From Clostridia bacterium (GTDB lineage Bacteria; Bacillota; Clostridia; Christensenellales; Borkfalkiaceae): a stretch of DNA of 64,000 bases. Position 1 is the stretch's first letter, and every line of letters starts with the position of its first letter. Under the pieces are notes generated by a model. The model did no database searches, was not told the origin of the DNA, and was given only the letters and a program-made list of their open reading frames with translations. The stretch spans positions 124,001-188,000 of the forward strand of contig CAAGJM010000035.1 in the NCBI GenBank assembly GCA_900770185.1, read 5' to 3'. Shown piece after piece: positions 8,215 through 18,021 of this stretch. The position numbers and the translations under genes were made by a program.

Positions 8215-10647
8215 TTATTTTATAACTTTTAAGTTCCAGATATTTTCGGCGTACTCTTTAATCGCTCTGTCCGCAGAGAACACGCCCGCGGAAGCAATAT
8301 TGCAAAGAGATTTTTGCGCCCAGGACAGTTTATCCTGATAAGTTAAATCTATCGTTTCGTGCGCGCGGGCATAGTCGCTGTAATCGGCCATGCACATATA
8401 GGGGTCGGCTACGCGGTTGCCCGTTATAAGGTAGTCGGCAATCATCTGGAAACTTTCGCCGTTAAAGCCGACTTTAAGCGCGTCGATAACCTTTCTTAAA
8501 CGCACGTTGTTGTTATAAAACTCGGTCGAGTTATAACCGCGCGCCCAAAGCGCGTCCACTTCGTCCGCGTGCAAACCGAAAATAAAGATGTTGTCTTTAC
8601 CGACGTTTTCAAGCATCTCGATGTTCGCACCGTCAAGCGTACCTATCGTAAGCGCGCCGTTTATCATAAACTTCATGTTGCCGGTGCCGCTCGCCTCTTT
8701 ACCCGCAAGGGATATTTGTTCGCTCACCTCAGCGGCAGGCATAAGTTTTTCAGCCAAAGTGACGTTGTAGTCTTCAAGATAAACGACCCTTAATTTTTCG
8801 CGTATTTTCGGATTCGGGTGGTTTTCGATATCTTTTTGAAGGAAGCATATAAGTTTAATTATCTGCTTTGCAAAATAGTAGCCGGGGGCTGCTTTTGCAG
8901 CGAAAATAAAGGTTTTAGGCTGAACGGGAAGGTCGGGGGTTTCTTTTAAATCGTTATACAGCGCGATGACGTGCATAGCGTTCAGAAGCTGACGTTTATA
9001 CTCGTGCAAGCGCTTAGCCTGTACGTCGAAAAGAGTATCGGGGTCGATAGTTATATTCTGCTTTTCTTTTAAATAATTTGCTAACTGAACCTTTTTAACT
9101 CTCTTTATTTCGTTAATGCGTTTCAAAACCGAATCGTCTTCCGTATACGCTTTAAGCCCCGCTAATTTGGAACCGTCCAGAACGAATCCGTCGCCGATTA
9201 AATCATTGATTAAGGCGGATAATTCTTTATTGGATTGGCAAAGCCATCTTCTGTACGCGATGCCGTTTGTCACGTTAGTGAATTTATCGGGAAAAACTTC
9301 GTTATAATCGCTGAAAATGCTGTTTTTTATAATTTCGCTGTGGAGTGCGGAAACACCGTTTACTTTATGCGACGCGATAACGGCAAGGTTAGCCATTTTA
9401 ACCTGACCGTGGCTGAGTATCGACATTCTGTCAATCTTATCCCAGTTGCCGGGGAAGCGGTTCCACATCTGACCGCAGAAGCGTTGGTTGATTTCTTTTA
9501 TTATGCTGTAAATACGCGGAAGCCTTCTTTCAATAAGGTCCTCGTTCCATTTTTCAAGAGCTTCGGGCATAACGGTGTGGTTGGTGTACGCAACCGTTTT
9601 GGTGACGATATCCCACGCGCTGTCCCAACTATACCCGTGTTCGTCCATCAAAAGGCGCATAAGTTCGGGTACGCAAAGCGCGGGGTGGGTATCGTTTATA
9701 TGAATCGCCGCTTTATCGGGAAGATTATCGAGCGTGCCGTAACGCTTTAAGTGGTCGGCAATAATGTTTTGCAAACTTGCCGACACGAGGAAGTATTGCT
9801 GTTTAAGTCTTAAAGATTTACCTTCGAAGTGGTTGTCGGAGGGATACAAAACCTTACCTAAAAGTTCGGCTTCGTTATCGTCTTTCATACTTTCCATATA
9901 CTTTCCTTGCGAGAAAGAGTTCATATCGAAAGTCCGCACCGCCCTCGGCACCCAAAGCCTTAAAACGGACACGGCGGCGGAATCTTTGCCGCTTATCATC
10001 ATATCGTAGGGGAGCGCTTCGATTTCGGTGCAGTCGACCTGACTTACCTTCATTCCGTTTTCAGTCCAGTTTTCAACCACTCTGCCGTCGAATTTAACCC
10101 TGAAAGTCTTGTCCTGACGTTGAGTAAGCCACACTTCGCCGCCGGGGAGCCACACGTCCGGAAGTTCCATTTGCCAGCCGTCAACGATTTTTTGCTTGAA
10201 AAGCCCGTACTCGTACCTTATGGAAAATCCCATTGCGGGATAATTGCCGCTTGCAAGCGCGTCCATATAGCACGCGGCAAGACGACCTAAGCCGCCGTTG
10301 CCTAAACCCGCGTCGGGTTCGCACTCGTATAAATCTTCGAGATTAAAGCCGTGGTTTTTAAGAACCTGAGTAAGCTGTTTTTCTATCCCGAGGTTATAAA
10401 CGTTGTTTTTTAAACTTCTGCCGAGCAAAAATTCCATACACATGTAGTAAACGCGTTTACCTTTTGCCGCCTTTACTTTATCGTGATAACTTTTGCGTTT
10501 TTCAAGCAGAATATCCCTGACCGCCATTGCGACGGCTTTATACATCTGCTCCTGACTTGCTTCGGTGAAAGTTATGCCGAAATATCTTGAAAGCTTGCCT
10601 GAAAGAATCTCTTCCGCTTCGGTCGTGGTCATACTGAGTTTAGCCAT
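8215..10647 (-). CDS. glgP: Glycogen/starch/alpha-glucan phosphorylase
   Basis: Releases glucose-1-phosphate from the ends of glycogen or maltodextrins, using pyridoxal phosphate. At 810 residues it has full family length. The cofactor-binding segment EASGTGNMKF places the lysine at Lys659, and the N-terminal ECEPDAGLGNGGLGRLAAC block is typical of GT35 phosphorylases. AAGGAG overlaps the glgA stop and lies 11 nt before the ATG, so it is translated in the glycogen operon directly after glycogen synthase. Having synthesis and breakdown enzymes in one operon suggests control of flux at protein level. Confidence 0.97.
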   Translation of the reverse strand: MAKLSMTTTEAEEILSGKLSRYFGITFTEASQEQMYKAVAMAVRDILLEKRKSYHDKVKAAKGKRVYYMCMEFLLGRSLKNNVYNLGIEKQLTQVLKNHGFNLEDLYECEPDAGLGNGGLGRLAACYMDALASGNYPAMGFSIRYEYGLFKQKIVDGWQMELPDVWLPGGEVWLTQRQDKTFRVKFDGRVVENWTENGMKVSQVDCTEIEALPYDMMISGKDSAAVSVLRLWVPRAVRTFDMNSFSQGKYMESMKDDNEAELLGKVLYPSDNHFEGKSLRLKQQYFLVSASLQNIIADHLKRYGTLDNLPDKAAIHINDTHPALCVPELMRLLMDEHGYSWDSAWDIVTKTVAYTNHTVMPEALEKWNEDLIERRLPRIYSIIKEINQRFCGQMWNRFPGNWDKIDRMSILSHGQVKMANLAVIASHKVNGVSALHSEIIKNSIFSDYNEVFPDKFTNVTNGIAYRRWLCQSNKELSALINDLIGDGFVLDGSKLAGLKAYTEDDSVLKRINEIKRVKKVQLANYLKEKQNITIDPDTLFDVQAKRLHEYKRQLLNAMHVIALYNDLKETPDLPVQPKTFIFAAKAAPGYYFAKQIIKLICFLQKDIENHPNPKIREKLRVVYLEDYNVTLAEKLMPAAEVSEQISLAGKEASGTGNMKFMINGALTIGTLDGANIEMLENVGKDNIFIFGLHADEVDALWARGYNSTEFYNNNVRLRKVIDALKVGFNGESFQMIADYLITGNRVADPYMCMADYSDYARAHETIDLTYQDKLSWAQKSLCNIASAGVFSADRAIKEYAENIWNLKVIK

Positions 10648-10662
10648 TAAAAATCGTTCTCC

Positions 10663-12123
10663 TTAAAGTAGTTCTTTATAAATTATTTCGTATTGTTTAG
10701 CTGAATTATCCCACGAAAAGTCCGTATTTATGGCTGATAAACGAATTTTATCCCATTCCGCTTTGTTTCCGTAAGTAAAAATCGCGTCCTTTAAAACGTA
10801 AAGCATTTCGTGCGCATTGTAGTTTTCAAACGCAAAGCCGTTGCCGCTTTTTCTATCGTAATTATACGGCGTGATGCTGTCGCGAAGCCCGCCCGTGCGC
10901 CTTACGACGGGTACGGTCGCGTATTTTGCCGCTATCATTTGCGAAAGCCCGCAAGGCTCTTGCTTAGAGGGCATTAAGAAAATATCCGCACCCGAATATA
11001 TTTTTGAGGACAAGTCTTTATTATACGCAATTATCGTACGCATTTTGCTTTGGTAGCGGTCGGCAACGTATTTAAAGAAGTCTTCGTACTGCGCTTCGCC
11101 TTTACCTAAAATTACAAACTGAACGTCCTCGGCGAGAATATCGTCGATAACGCCTTTAATAAGGTCAAGCCCCTTATGCCACGCCAATCTGGAAATTACG
11201 GCTATTACGGGCACGTTTTCACGTTCGGGAAGCCCTAACATTTTTTGAAGTTCCTTTTTGCAAACCGCTTTGCCGCTTAAATCTTTCGCGCTGTAATTTT
11301 TAAACAATCGGGGGTCGGTGGCGGGGTTATAGACCGTTTCGTCGATTCCGTTTAAAACGCCGAACGTCTTAAACGCAAAAGAGTTCGTAATAGGGGTAAG
11401 CCCGTGCGAAAAATAATCGAATCTAATCTCTTCGGCGTAAGAGGGGCTTACGGTCGAAATTTTATCTGCGCAAATCATCGCGCCTTTCATTAAATTGACG
11501 CACCCGTCAAATTCGACGATATCATAATAAATATCGTCTATGCCGAACAAGTCGCCTAAACATTCTTTGCCGTACTTACCTTGATATTCGATATTATGAA
11601 TGGTGAACACCGCCTTAACGTTATCGTATCCGTAAGAATTTTTAAACTCCGTTTTAAGATAGATAACCGAAAGCGCGCTTTGCCAGTCGTGCGCGTGTAA
11701 AACGGACGGATAATAATCCAAAAAACCGAGCATTATAAGCGCCGCTTTCGAGAAGAACGCAAACCTTTCGCCGTCGTCGTAATAACCGTAAAGCCCGTCG
11801 CGTTTAAAATAATATTCGTTATCCAGAAAATAATAGGTAACGCCTTCGCGCTTTATATAAAACAACCCGCAATACTGGTTGCGCCAGGAAAGAGGAACGT
11901 TAAAGTTGCCCAAAAATTTAAGATTATCTCTGTATACGGTCGGGATATCTTTATATAGGGGCATAACGACCCTTACGTCAAACTCGTCGTTTTCGGCGAC
12001 GGCTTTCGGCAAAGACCCGATAACGTCGGCAAGCCCGCCCGTTCCCGCAAAGGGGTTCGCTTCGCTCGCAACGAATAAAACGCTTTCTTTTTTAGTGATT
12101 TCCACGCTCGTTTTTTTAGCCAT
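10663..12123 (-). CDS. glgA: Glycogen synthase (ADP-glucose, GT5)
   Basis: Transfers glucose from ADP-glucose to the growing glycogen chain. The 486-residue length is normal. The N-terminal loop reads FAGTGGLADVIGSLP, where the classic motif is KTGGL; here Gly27 occupies the position of the usual ADP-glucose-binding lysine. The C-terminal GT-B half has MPSKQEPCGLSQMIA, including the conserved glutamate region, and VRRTGGLRDSI. It is preceded by AAGGAG 5 nt from the ATG and lies 87 nt after glgD, with a hairpin in the gap. Function is well supported despite the substituted lysine. Confidence 0.95.
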   Translation of the reverse strand: MAKKTSVEITKKESVLFVASEANPFAGTGGLADVIGSLPKAVAENDEFDVRVVMPLYKDIPTVYRDNLKFLGNFNVPLSWRNQYCGLFYIKREGVTYYFLDNEYYFKRDGLYGYYDDGERFAFFSKAALIMLGFLDYYPSVLHAHDWQSALSVIYLKTEFKNSYGYDNVKAVFTIHNIEYQGKYGKECLGDLFGIDDIYYDIVEFDGCVNLMKGAMICADKISTVSPSYAEEIRFDYFSHGLTPITNSFAFKTFGVLNGIDETVYNPATDPRLFKNYSAKDLSGKAVCKKELQKMLGLPERENVPVIAVISRLAWHKGLDLIKGVIDDILAEDVQFVILGKGEAQYEDFFKYVADRYQSKMRTIIAYNKDLSSKIYSGADIFLMPSKQEPCGLSQMIAAKYATVPVVRRTGGLRDSITPYNYDRKSGNGFAFENYNAHEMLYVLKDAIFTYGNKAEWDKIRLSAINTDFSWDNSAKQYEIIYKELL

Positions 12124-12145
12124 TTTTGCTCCTTTAAGTTTATTT

Positions 12146-12168
12146 AAGGGCGGTTGACCGCCGCCCTT
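12146..12168 (-). other. Inverted repeat between glgD and glgA
   Basis: AAGGGCGG and CCGCCCTT form an 8-bp stem with a 7-nt loop; an alternative inner pairing (GGCGG with CCGCC) exists. No U-run follows on the minus strand, so it is more likely an mRNA-processing or stability element than a terminator. Confidence 0.45.
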
Positions 12169-12210
12169 ATATGCGGCTTAAAACCGCTTTTATCCGCTTG
12201 ATATCGCAGA

Positions 12211-13320
12211 TTATATAATGCTGTTTTTGCCGATATAGAAGGGGTGCGTTTCGCAGCCCGAAAGCACGCGCCTGTCTTTAATTACTACGCTTTTATCGGT
12301 GATAATCGAGTTAAGCGTAACGTTTTCGCCCGTTTGCGTGTTCTGCATTAAAATGGAATTTTTAACAACCGTTCCTCTGCCGATTTTCACGCCGCGGAAT
12401 ATAATGGAGTTTTCAACCGTGCCTTCGATATAACAACCGTCCGCAATAAGGCTGTTTTTAACGACCGCGCTGTTTCCGTATTCGGTGGGAACGCTGTCTT
12501 TAACCTTAGTGTAAACGTTCGAGCTTTTAAAAACTTTATTGTATACGTCTTTGTCGAGTAGTTTCAAAGATTCGGAATAATATTCGTTAAGCGAAGTTAT
12601 CTGCACGAAATAGTCTTTATGTTCAACGCCCATTATGCGAAGATTATTTACGTTCCTTGCGATAACGTCCCGCCCGAAGTGTTTGAAGTCGTGCGAAAAA
12701 GCGTCCGCCAACAAAGACAATAACAAAGTGCGTCTGAAAATAACGACGTTAGTCGCCGAGTTTACAACGCCCGCGTTTCTCGGGTCGAACTGTATATCCG
12801 TCACCCGTCCGCTATCGTCGATTTCGAGCACCATTTCATTATGCGCTTTTTGCGGGTCGTATTCCTTTTTAACGTAAACAAGGGTTACGTCCGCGCGTTT
12901 TTCGATATGCTCGCGGATAAAATCTTCGTAATTCATCGAACAAACGGTATCGCAGTCGGCAAGCACGACGAATTCTTCATCGCTCATTTTAAGGAAGTTC
13001 TGCGCGCCGCGAAGCGCCTCTAAGCGGGTGTTGTATAAAACGTTTTCTTTTAACCCGAACGGCGGCAGAATATGCAAACCGCCCTTCCTTCTTGCAAGGT
13101 CCCAATCTTTGCCGGAACCCAAGTGGTCCATTAAAGACTGATAATTGCTCTTTGTGATAACGCCGACTTTCGTGATGCCGGAATTAACCATATTCGATAA
13201 GCAAAAGTCTACCAGGCGATATCTGCCGGCAAACGGTATCGAGCCCATCGTCCTTTCCTGCGTAAGTTCGGGAATATCTCTGTCGTGTATATTTGAAAAA
13301 ATCAAACCCATTGCGTTCAT
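12211..13320 (-). CDS. glgD: Glucose-1-phosphate adenylyltransferase, GlgD subunit
   Basis: Non-catalytic or regulatory partner of GlgC in the ADP-glucose pyrophosphorylase found in Firmicutes. The 369 residues align in layout with GlgC but lack its Gly-rich nucleotide-binding loop; the N-terminus reads GLIFSNIHDRDIPELTQ instead. The later YRLVDFCLSNMVNSGI block and the C-terminal left-handed beta-helix hexapeptides are kept. It begins 4 nt after the glgC stop, and its AAGGGGG ribosome-binding site lies in the last glgC codons, so the two subunits are translationally coupled. Confidence 0.94.
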   Translation of the reverse strand: MNAMGLIFSNIHDRDIPELTQERTMGSIPFAGRYRLVDFCLSNMVNSGITKVGVITKSNYQSLMDHLGSGKDWDLARRKGGLHILPPFGLKENVLYNTRLEALRGAQNFLKMSDEEFVVLADCDTVCSMNYEDFIREHIEKRADVTLVYVKKEYDPQKAHNEMVLEIDDSGRVTDIQFDPRNAGVVNSATNVVIFRRTLLLSLLADAFSHDFKHFGRDVIARNVNNLRIMGVEHKDYFVQITSLNEYYSESLKLLDKDVYNKVFKSSNVYTKVKDSVPTEYGNSAVVKNSLIADGCYIEGTVENSIIFRGVKIGRGTVVKNSILMQNTQTGENVTLNSIITDKSVVIKDRRVLSGCETHPFYIGKNSII

Positions 13321-13324
13321 AGTT

Positions 13325-14515
13325 TTACCCCCTTACGTTTTTATCGACGATTTCGCCCGCTTCAACGGTCGCACCCTCGCCGACGACGACATCGCGCCCT
13401 AAGACGGCGATTTTATGCTCGTCGTTTTCTTTACCGACGCGCGCGCCCTTTTCAACGGTAACGTTTTCGTCTATAATCGCATTTTCTACGACTGCGCCGC
13501 TTTTAATAACCGTTTCCGAGAAAATTATACTATTTTTAACCGTTGCGCCCTCTTCAACCACGACGCTGTGCGAAAGCACGCTGTGTTCGACGACGCCTTC
13601 TATATCGCACCCGCCCGCAAGCGCGCTGTTTACGATACGCGCGTTGTTGCCGACGTAATGCGGCGGGACGATGGGGTTCCTTGAACGGATAACCCATGTT
13701 CTGTCGTCAAGATTTAAGTCCGGCGCGTCGCCGAGCATATCCATATTTGCGTCGTATAGCGATGATATCGTACCGACGTCTTTCCAGTACCCCGAAAACT
13801 CGTAACTCATCATCTTTTCGCCGTGATTTAACATGTCGGGAAGCACGTCTCCGCCGAAGTCGTTATGCGAACCTGACTTTTTCTCGTCGTCTTCGAGATA
13901 TTTATAGAGTTTTTCCGCCTTGAAAATGTAAATACCCATCGAAGCGAGATTCGATTTCGGATTCTTGGGTTTTTCTTCGAACTCGTAAATTTCGCCGTCA
14001 TCTTTAACGTTTAGAATCCCGAAACGCGACGCTTCGTCCATCGGGACGCGTATCGCCGCGATAGTACAGTCGGCATTCGTCTGAACGTGCTTTTCAAGCA
14101 TAAGCGAATAGTCCATTTTATAAATATGGTCGCCCGACAAAATAAGAACGTTATCGGGATTATAGCGTTTTATAAAGTAAAGGTTCTGATAAATGGCGTT
14201 TGCGGTGCCCTTATACCACTCCGACCCTTCTTTTGCCTGATAAGGCGACAGAATATGCACGCCGCCGAAGTTCCTGTCTAAATCCCACGGTTGCCCGTTG
14301 CCGATGTACTCGTTTAACACAAGCGGCTGATATTGCGTTAAAACGCCTATCGTATCGATGCCCGAATTGACGCAGTTCGAGAGCGGAAAGTCTATAATTC
14401 TGTACTTTCCGCCGAACGACACGGCGGGTTTTGCGATTTTGTTGGTGAGCGCGTAGAGTCTGCTGCCTTGTCCCCCGGCAAGCAACATTGCAATACAATG
14501 TTTTTTTGCTAACAT
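13325..14515 (-). CDS. glgC: Glucose-1-phosphate adenylyltransferase, catalytic subunit
   Basis: Makes ADP-glucose from ATP and glucose-1-phosphate, the committed step of glycogen synthesis. The signature loop LLAGGQGSRLY is at residues 11-21, followed by KPAVSFGGKYRIIDFPLSN, and the C-terminus is a hexapeptide-repeat beta-helix. The start is set at the ATG at 14515: a longer frame opens with TTG at 14527, but the GGAGGG ribosome-binding site lies inside that extension, 5 nt before the ATG. Length is then 396 residues, normal for Firmicutes. It lies second in the operon after glgB. Confidence 0.96.
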   Translation of the reverse strand: MLAKKHCIAMLLAGGQGSRLYALTNKIAKPAVSFGGKYRIIDFPLSNCVNSGIDTIGVLTQYQPLVLNEYIGNGQPWDLDRNFGGVHILSPYQAKEGSEWYKGTANAIYQNLYFIKRYNPDNVLILSGDHIYKMDYSLMLEKHVQTNADCTIAAIRVPMDEASRFGILNVKDDGEIYEFEEKPKNPKSNLASMGIYIFKAEKLYKYLEDDEKKSGSHNDFGGDVLPDMLNHGEKMMSYEFSGYWKDVGTISSLYDANMDMLGDAPDLNLDDRTWVIRSRNPIVPPHYVGNNARIVNSALAGGCDIEGVVEHSVLSHSVVVEEGATVKNSIIFSETVIKSGAVVENAIIDENVTVEKGARVGKENDEHKIAVLGRDVVVGEGATVEAGEIVDKNVRG

Positions 14516-14570
14516 ATATCCCTCCAAGAATAAAACCTTATTAAACGCTTGATTGTTTTACGCTTTTATT

Positions 14571-16445
14571 CTATTCCGTTTTAAGTAGGTAAACGAAAGA
14601 AAGTTTTGGCATTTCAAGGCTGATTTTGTAAGGTTTCTTTAAATCTTTCGCTTTTTGAGCGTTGTAAACGGTCTTTTTAACTTTGTTAAGCCCGCCGAAA
14701 CGCTTATCGTCGCTATTGAAAACGACTTTGTATTTTTTGCCGTCAACGGGCAAAACGTAATTTTTTATTGCCACGCCGTTAAACGATATGACGGCTATAA
14801 TCTCCTCACCGCTTGAGCCTTTACGCTTATAAGCAATAACGTCGTTGTCGGCGTTGTCGGCATCAAGCCACTCAAATCCCGTCCAGTTATCGTCTATCGA
14901 ATAAAACGCGTCGTTATTTTTATAAAAGGCAAACAATTCTTTGTAAAACTCGTGCAGTTCGCGGTGCTTAGGATAATCGAGCAAGAAAAACTCTATCCCG
15001 TCCGCAAAATCCCACTCTTTAAACTGCCCTATCTCTTCGCCCATAAAGGTAAGTTTTTTGCCGGGGTGAGAAATCATATACCCCATAAAGGCGCGGTTGC
15101 CCGCAAACTTATCATCATAGTCGCCCGGCATTTTATCGAGCAGCGATTTTTTGCCATGCACCACCTCGTCGTGCGAGACGGGAAGCACGAAGTTTTCGCT
15201 GTACGCATACATCATCGAAAAGGTGAGCTTGTTGTGATGATATTTTCTGAAATAGGGGTCGGTTTCGACGTACGAAAGCGCGTCGTTCATCCAGCCCATG
15301 TTCCACTTATAGTTAAAGCCGAGCGCGCCGTCTTCGATTCTCCCCGTTATTTTAACGTTGGCGGTGCTTTCTTCCGCTATCATAAGCGCGTACGGAAACC
15401 GCGCGAAAATTTCGGCGTTAAGTTTATGAAAAAACGCAATGGCTTCTAAGTTTTTATTGTCGCCGTAGGCGTTCGGAAACCATTCGCCCGGTTTTTTATC
15501 GTAGTCAAGGTAAAGCATCGACGCGACCGCGTCCACCCTTAACCCGTCGACGTGGAATTTATCGAACATAAACGCCGCGTTTGAAACGAGAAAACTCTGC
15601 ACTTCGGTTCTGCCGTAATCGAATAAGCGGGTGCCCCAATTTGCGTTTTCCTGCCTGTCCTTGCCGTGGTTTTCGTAAAGCGGCTCTCCGTCAAACTCGA
15701 TAAGTCCGTGCTCGTCTTTCGGGAAGTGCGCGGGCACCCAGTCCACGATAACGCCTATCCCTCGCTTATGAAACTCGTCCACGAGAGCCATAAACTCTTT
15801 GGGCGTACCGAAACGGGAAGTTATCGCATAATAACCCGTGACCTGATAGCCCCAGCTGCCGTCGAAAGGATATTCGGCAACCGGCATGAACTCGACGTGC
15901 GTATAATTCATTTCGCAAACGTAGTCGACAAGTTCGGTTTTAAGTTCGTTATAAGTTAAATACGACCCGTCTTTATGCCGCTTCCAAGATGCAAGATTTA
16001 CTTCGTAAACGTTCATAGGGGCGTTTATCGAATTATTTTTTAAAAGGTTTTTAAAATATTCTTTATCCTGCCACCTGTAACCCGAAAGCTCGTAAACTTT
16101 TGATGCGGTGTTCGGCGGCGTTTCGGCGTGGAAAGCATAAGGGTCGGCTTTATTGACCGTTTCGCCCTTTTTTGAAGTAACGGCGTACTTATACGCGTCA
16201 AATTCTTTTACCCCCGCAATAAACTCTTCCCAAACCCCGTCGTTATCTATAAGCGACATTACGTTTTTTGTTTTATCCCAACCGTTAAAATCACCTATAA
16301 CGGAAACGGACGCGGCGTTAGGCGCCCACACGCGAAAAACAACGCCGTTCTGCCCGTTTTCGCGGGTAAAATGCGCCCCTAAAAAATCGTAAGTTTTATA
16401 GTTGGTGCCCTGATGAAACAAGAAACTTGCGAGACTGTTTTTCAA
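14571..16445 (-). CDS. glgB: 1,4-alpha-glucan branching enzyme (GH13)
   Basis: Introduces alpha-1,6 branches into glycogen. After a carbohydrate-binding N-terminal domain (VFRVWAPNAASVSVIGDFNGW), the barrel shows DWVPAHFPKDEHGL, GLRVDAVASM (nucleophile near Asp305) and MIAEEST (acid/base near Glu358), then PVSHDEVVHGKKS. The longest frame begins at 16562, but a strong promoter lies inside that stretch. The TTG at 16445 is preferred: GGAG lies 6 nt upstream and translation opens with LKNSLASFLFHQGTN, as branching enzymes usually do. This gives 624 residues and makes glgB the first gene of the glycogen operon. Confidence 0.95.
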   Translation of the reverse strand: MKNSLASFLFHQGTNYKTYDFLGAHFTRENGQNGVVFRVWAPNAASVSVIGDFNGWDKTKNVMSLIDNDGVWEEFIAGVKEFDAYKYAVTSKKGETVNKADPYAFHAETPPNTASKVYELSGYRWQDKEYFKNLLKNNSINAPMNVYEVNLASWKRHKDGSYLTYNELKTELVDYVCEMNYTHVEFMPVAEYPFDGSWGYQVTGYYAITSRFGTPKEFMALVDEFHKRGIGVIVDWVPAHFPKDEHGLIEFDGEPLYENHGKDRQENANWGTRLFDYGRTEVQSFLVSNAAFMFDKFHVDGLRVDAVASMLYLDYDKKPGEWFPNAYGDNKNLEAIAFFHKLNAEIFARFPYALMIAEESTANVKITGRIEDGALGFNYKWNMGWMNDALSYVETDPYFRKYHHNKLTFSMMYAYSENFVLPVSHDEVVHGKKSLLDKMPGDYDDKFAGNRAFMGYMISHPGKKLTFMGEEIGQFKEWDFADGIEFFLLDYPKHRELHEFYKELFAFYKNNDAFYSIDDNWTGFEWLDADNADNDVIAYKRKGSSGEEIIAVISFNGVAIKNYVLPVDGKKYKVVFNSDDKRFGGLNKVKKTVYNAQKAKDLKKPYKISLEMPKLSFVYLLKTE

Positions 16446-16508
16446 AATATACTCCGTGCGGCGACTTGAATTATATTTGCCGTGCCGCCACGCTGATTTA
16501 TTGATATA

Positions 16509-16537
16509 AGTATATAACAAATAGCGCGATTTTTCAA
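16509..16537 (-). promoter_or_regulatory. Sigma-A promoter of the glycogen operon
   Basis: On the minus strand: TTGAAA (16537-16532), exactly 17 bp, TATACT (16514-16509). It predicts a transcription start near 16502 and a leader of about 57 nt before glgB, and rules out a glgB start further upstream. Confidence 0.85.
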
Positions 16538-16601
16538 TACGTTTTGCAAAATTTAACGGCAAAATTTGCTAATTTTTAGTCTTTTAAATCCTTTTAGATA
16601 C

Positions 16602-16625
16602 AAAAAATCGACAAATATCCGATTT
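16602..16625 (-). terminator. Possible weak terminator after the ArsB-like gene
   Basis: AAATCG and CGATTT form a short 6-bp stem with a 9-nt loop, followed by more T residues on the minus strand. The stem is AT-rich and short. Confidence 0.35.
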
Positions 16626-16676
16626 GAGCGATTAAAATCGAAGTTCCTTGGGTCAATGCGGTCTAATAATACCCGT

Positions 16677-17984
16677 TTAAGCAAAGTTCACGGTAAACAA
16701 AAGCGTTAAAAGCGCGGCGGCAAGAGTAAAAGCCGATATAAGCGCGCCGTACTTAATAAACGTAAGCGGTGTGAATTTTATGCCGTGCCCCCTTATAAGC
16801 CCCGAAAACATTATGCCCGCAAGCGCGCCGACGGGGGTTAAATACGCGCCTAAATTCGAACCTGCGATAGACGCGTAAACGGCTGGAAGCCTTGCCCCGC
16901 CCGCCAGATTTTCGGCTATTGCGGAAAATAAAACGCTCATGGGAATGTTGTTCATAACGTTTGCGGCTAAAAAAGACGAAACGCCGAAGAAAATTACGGG
17001 GTTGCCGCTAAGTTTTTCAGCCAAAAAACCCGCAAACCCGCATTTATCGAGCGCAAGCACGCATATAAACATAGAACACAAAAACGGCACGAGCGAGTAC
17101 GGAAGCCTTATAAGCGCGCCGGTAACGCTTGCGGACTTGTCCTTTTTATGAATTGCGTTTATTATTGCAAACGCAAGCAACGCGCACGCAAGCACGAGCG
17201 ACACGATATACATTTCGATATTTATTAAATTCGATATCGACAGTAACGCCACCGCGAGCGAAAGCGCTATAACTCCGACGACGGTTGCCGTCTTATCTTT
17301 AAGCGGCTCGTCATATCCGTCGCTTTCGATTTTTTTTGAAAGGCTTTTTTTAAAGACGAGCAATATTACGGCATACGCGACCAACCCCGCCGCGACAGTC
17401 GGCAAAATCATAACTTTAAGGTAGGTAAAAAAATCGATTCCCGCAAACGACGCAAGATAAATGTTCGTCGGGTTGCCGATTATAAGCGCCATACTGAAAG
17501 TGTTTGCCGCAACGAATTCGGTGAAAAGATACGGCACGGGGTTCACTTTGCTGTGCTTGCAAAAGGTGCATATAAAGGGCGTAAACGTCAAAACGATTAT
17601 ATCGTTCGAGGTAAAAACGGTTAAAACCGACGTTAAAAGGTACAAGACGGTTATTATTTTAAACTGCCCGCCGTTTGAACTTTTTAACGCTTTCGCGGCG
17701 ATGGTGCGGAAAAGCCCCGCTTCGTCGAGATAAACGGATATAAACGTCATCGAAAAAAATAGCGCGAGTATTTTAAGCGGGTTTACGCTCGCTTTCAAGG
17801 TTAAGCCTTTTATCGCTTCCGCAGGCGTTATAAACTTAAACGCAATAAGTAAAGCCGCGCCCGAAAGCGCGACTAAATAGTATAAATCAAGCCTTAGCTT
17901 AAAGACTTTGACTTTTAAATTGAGGACGGCGGATACCGATGAAGCCACAAATATCGCGCCGACAAATATTGCCGTTGTTACCAT
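16677..17984 (-). CDS. ArsB/NhaD-type (ion transporter superfamily) permease
   Basis: Integral membrane transporter with about ten to twelve hydrophobic segments across 435 residues. The segment FTSNDIIVLTFTPFI and the later IIGNPTNIYLASFAGI (the GNPTN motif) are typical of the ArsB/NhaD/citrate permease superfamily; a second half-repeat has NNIPMSVLFSAIAENLAGG. Arsenite, sodium or a carboxylate are all possible substrates; no arsR or arsC is nearby to support arsenite. The start is uncertain: a GTG at 18014 lies 7 nt after the upstream dipeptidase stop, while the ATG at 17984 opens directly into the first membrane segment. Neither has a clear ribosome-binding site. Confidence 0.8.
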   Translation of the reverse strand: MVTTAIFVGAIFVASSVSAVLNLKVKVFKLRLDLYYLVALSGAALLIAFKFITPAEAIKGLTLKASVNPLKILALFFSMTFISVYLDEAGLFRTIAAKALKSSNGGQFKIITVLYLLTSVLTVFTSNDIIVLTFTPFICTFCKHSKVNPVPYLFTEFVAANTFSMALIIGNPTNIYLASFAGIDFFTYLKVMILPTVAAGLVAYAVILLVFKKSLSKKIESDGYDEPLKDKTATVVGVIALSLAVALLSISNLINIEMYIVSLVLACALLAFAIINAIHKKDKSASVTGALIRLPYSLVPFLCSMFICVLALDKCGFAGFLAEKLSGNPVIFFGVSSFLAANVMNNIPMSVLFSAIAENLAGGARLPAVYASIAGSNLGAYLTPVGALAGIMFSGLIRGHGIKFTPLTFIKYGALISAFTLAAALLTLLFTVNFA

Positions 17985-18021
17985 AAACCGATAATTTAAG
18001 CCGTTTAGCCGCACCGCTCGG

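Noticed and set aside
14211..14498. 95-codon minus-strand frame inside glgC
   Set aside because: It lies in another frame of a clear glgC gene.
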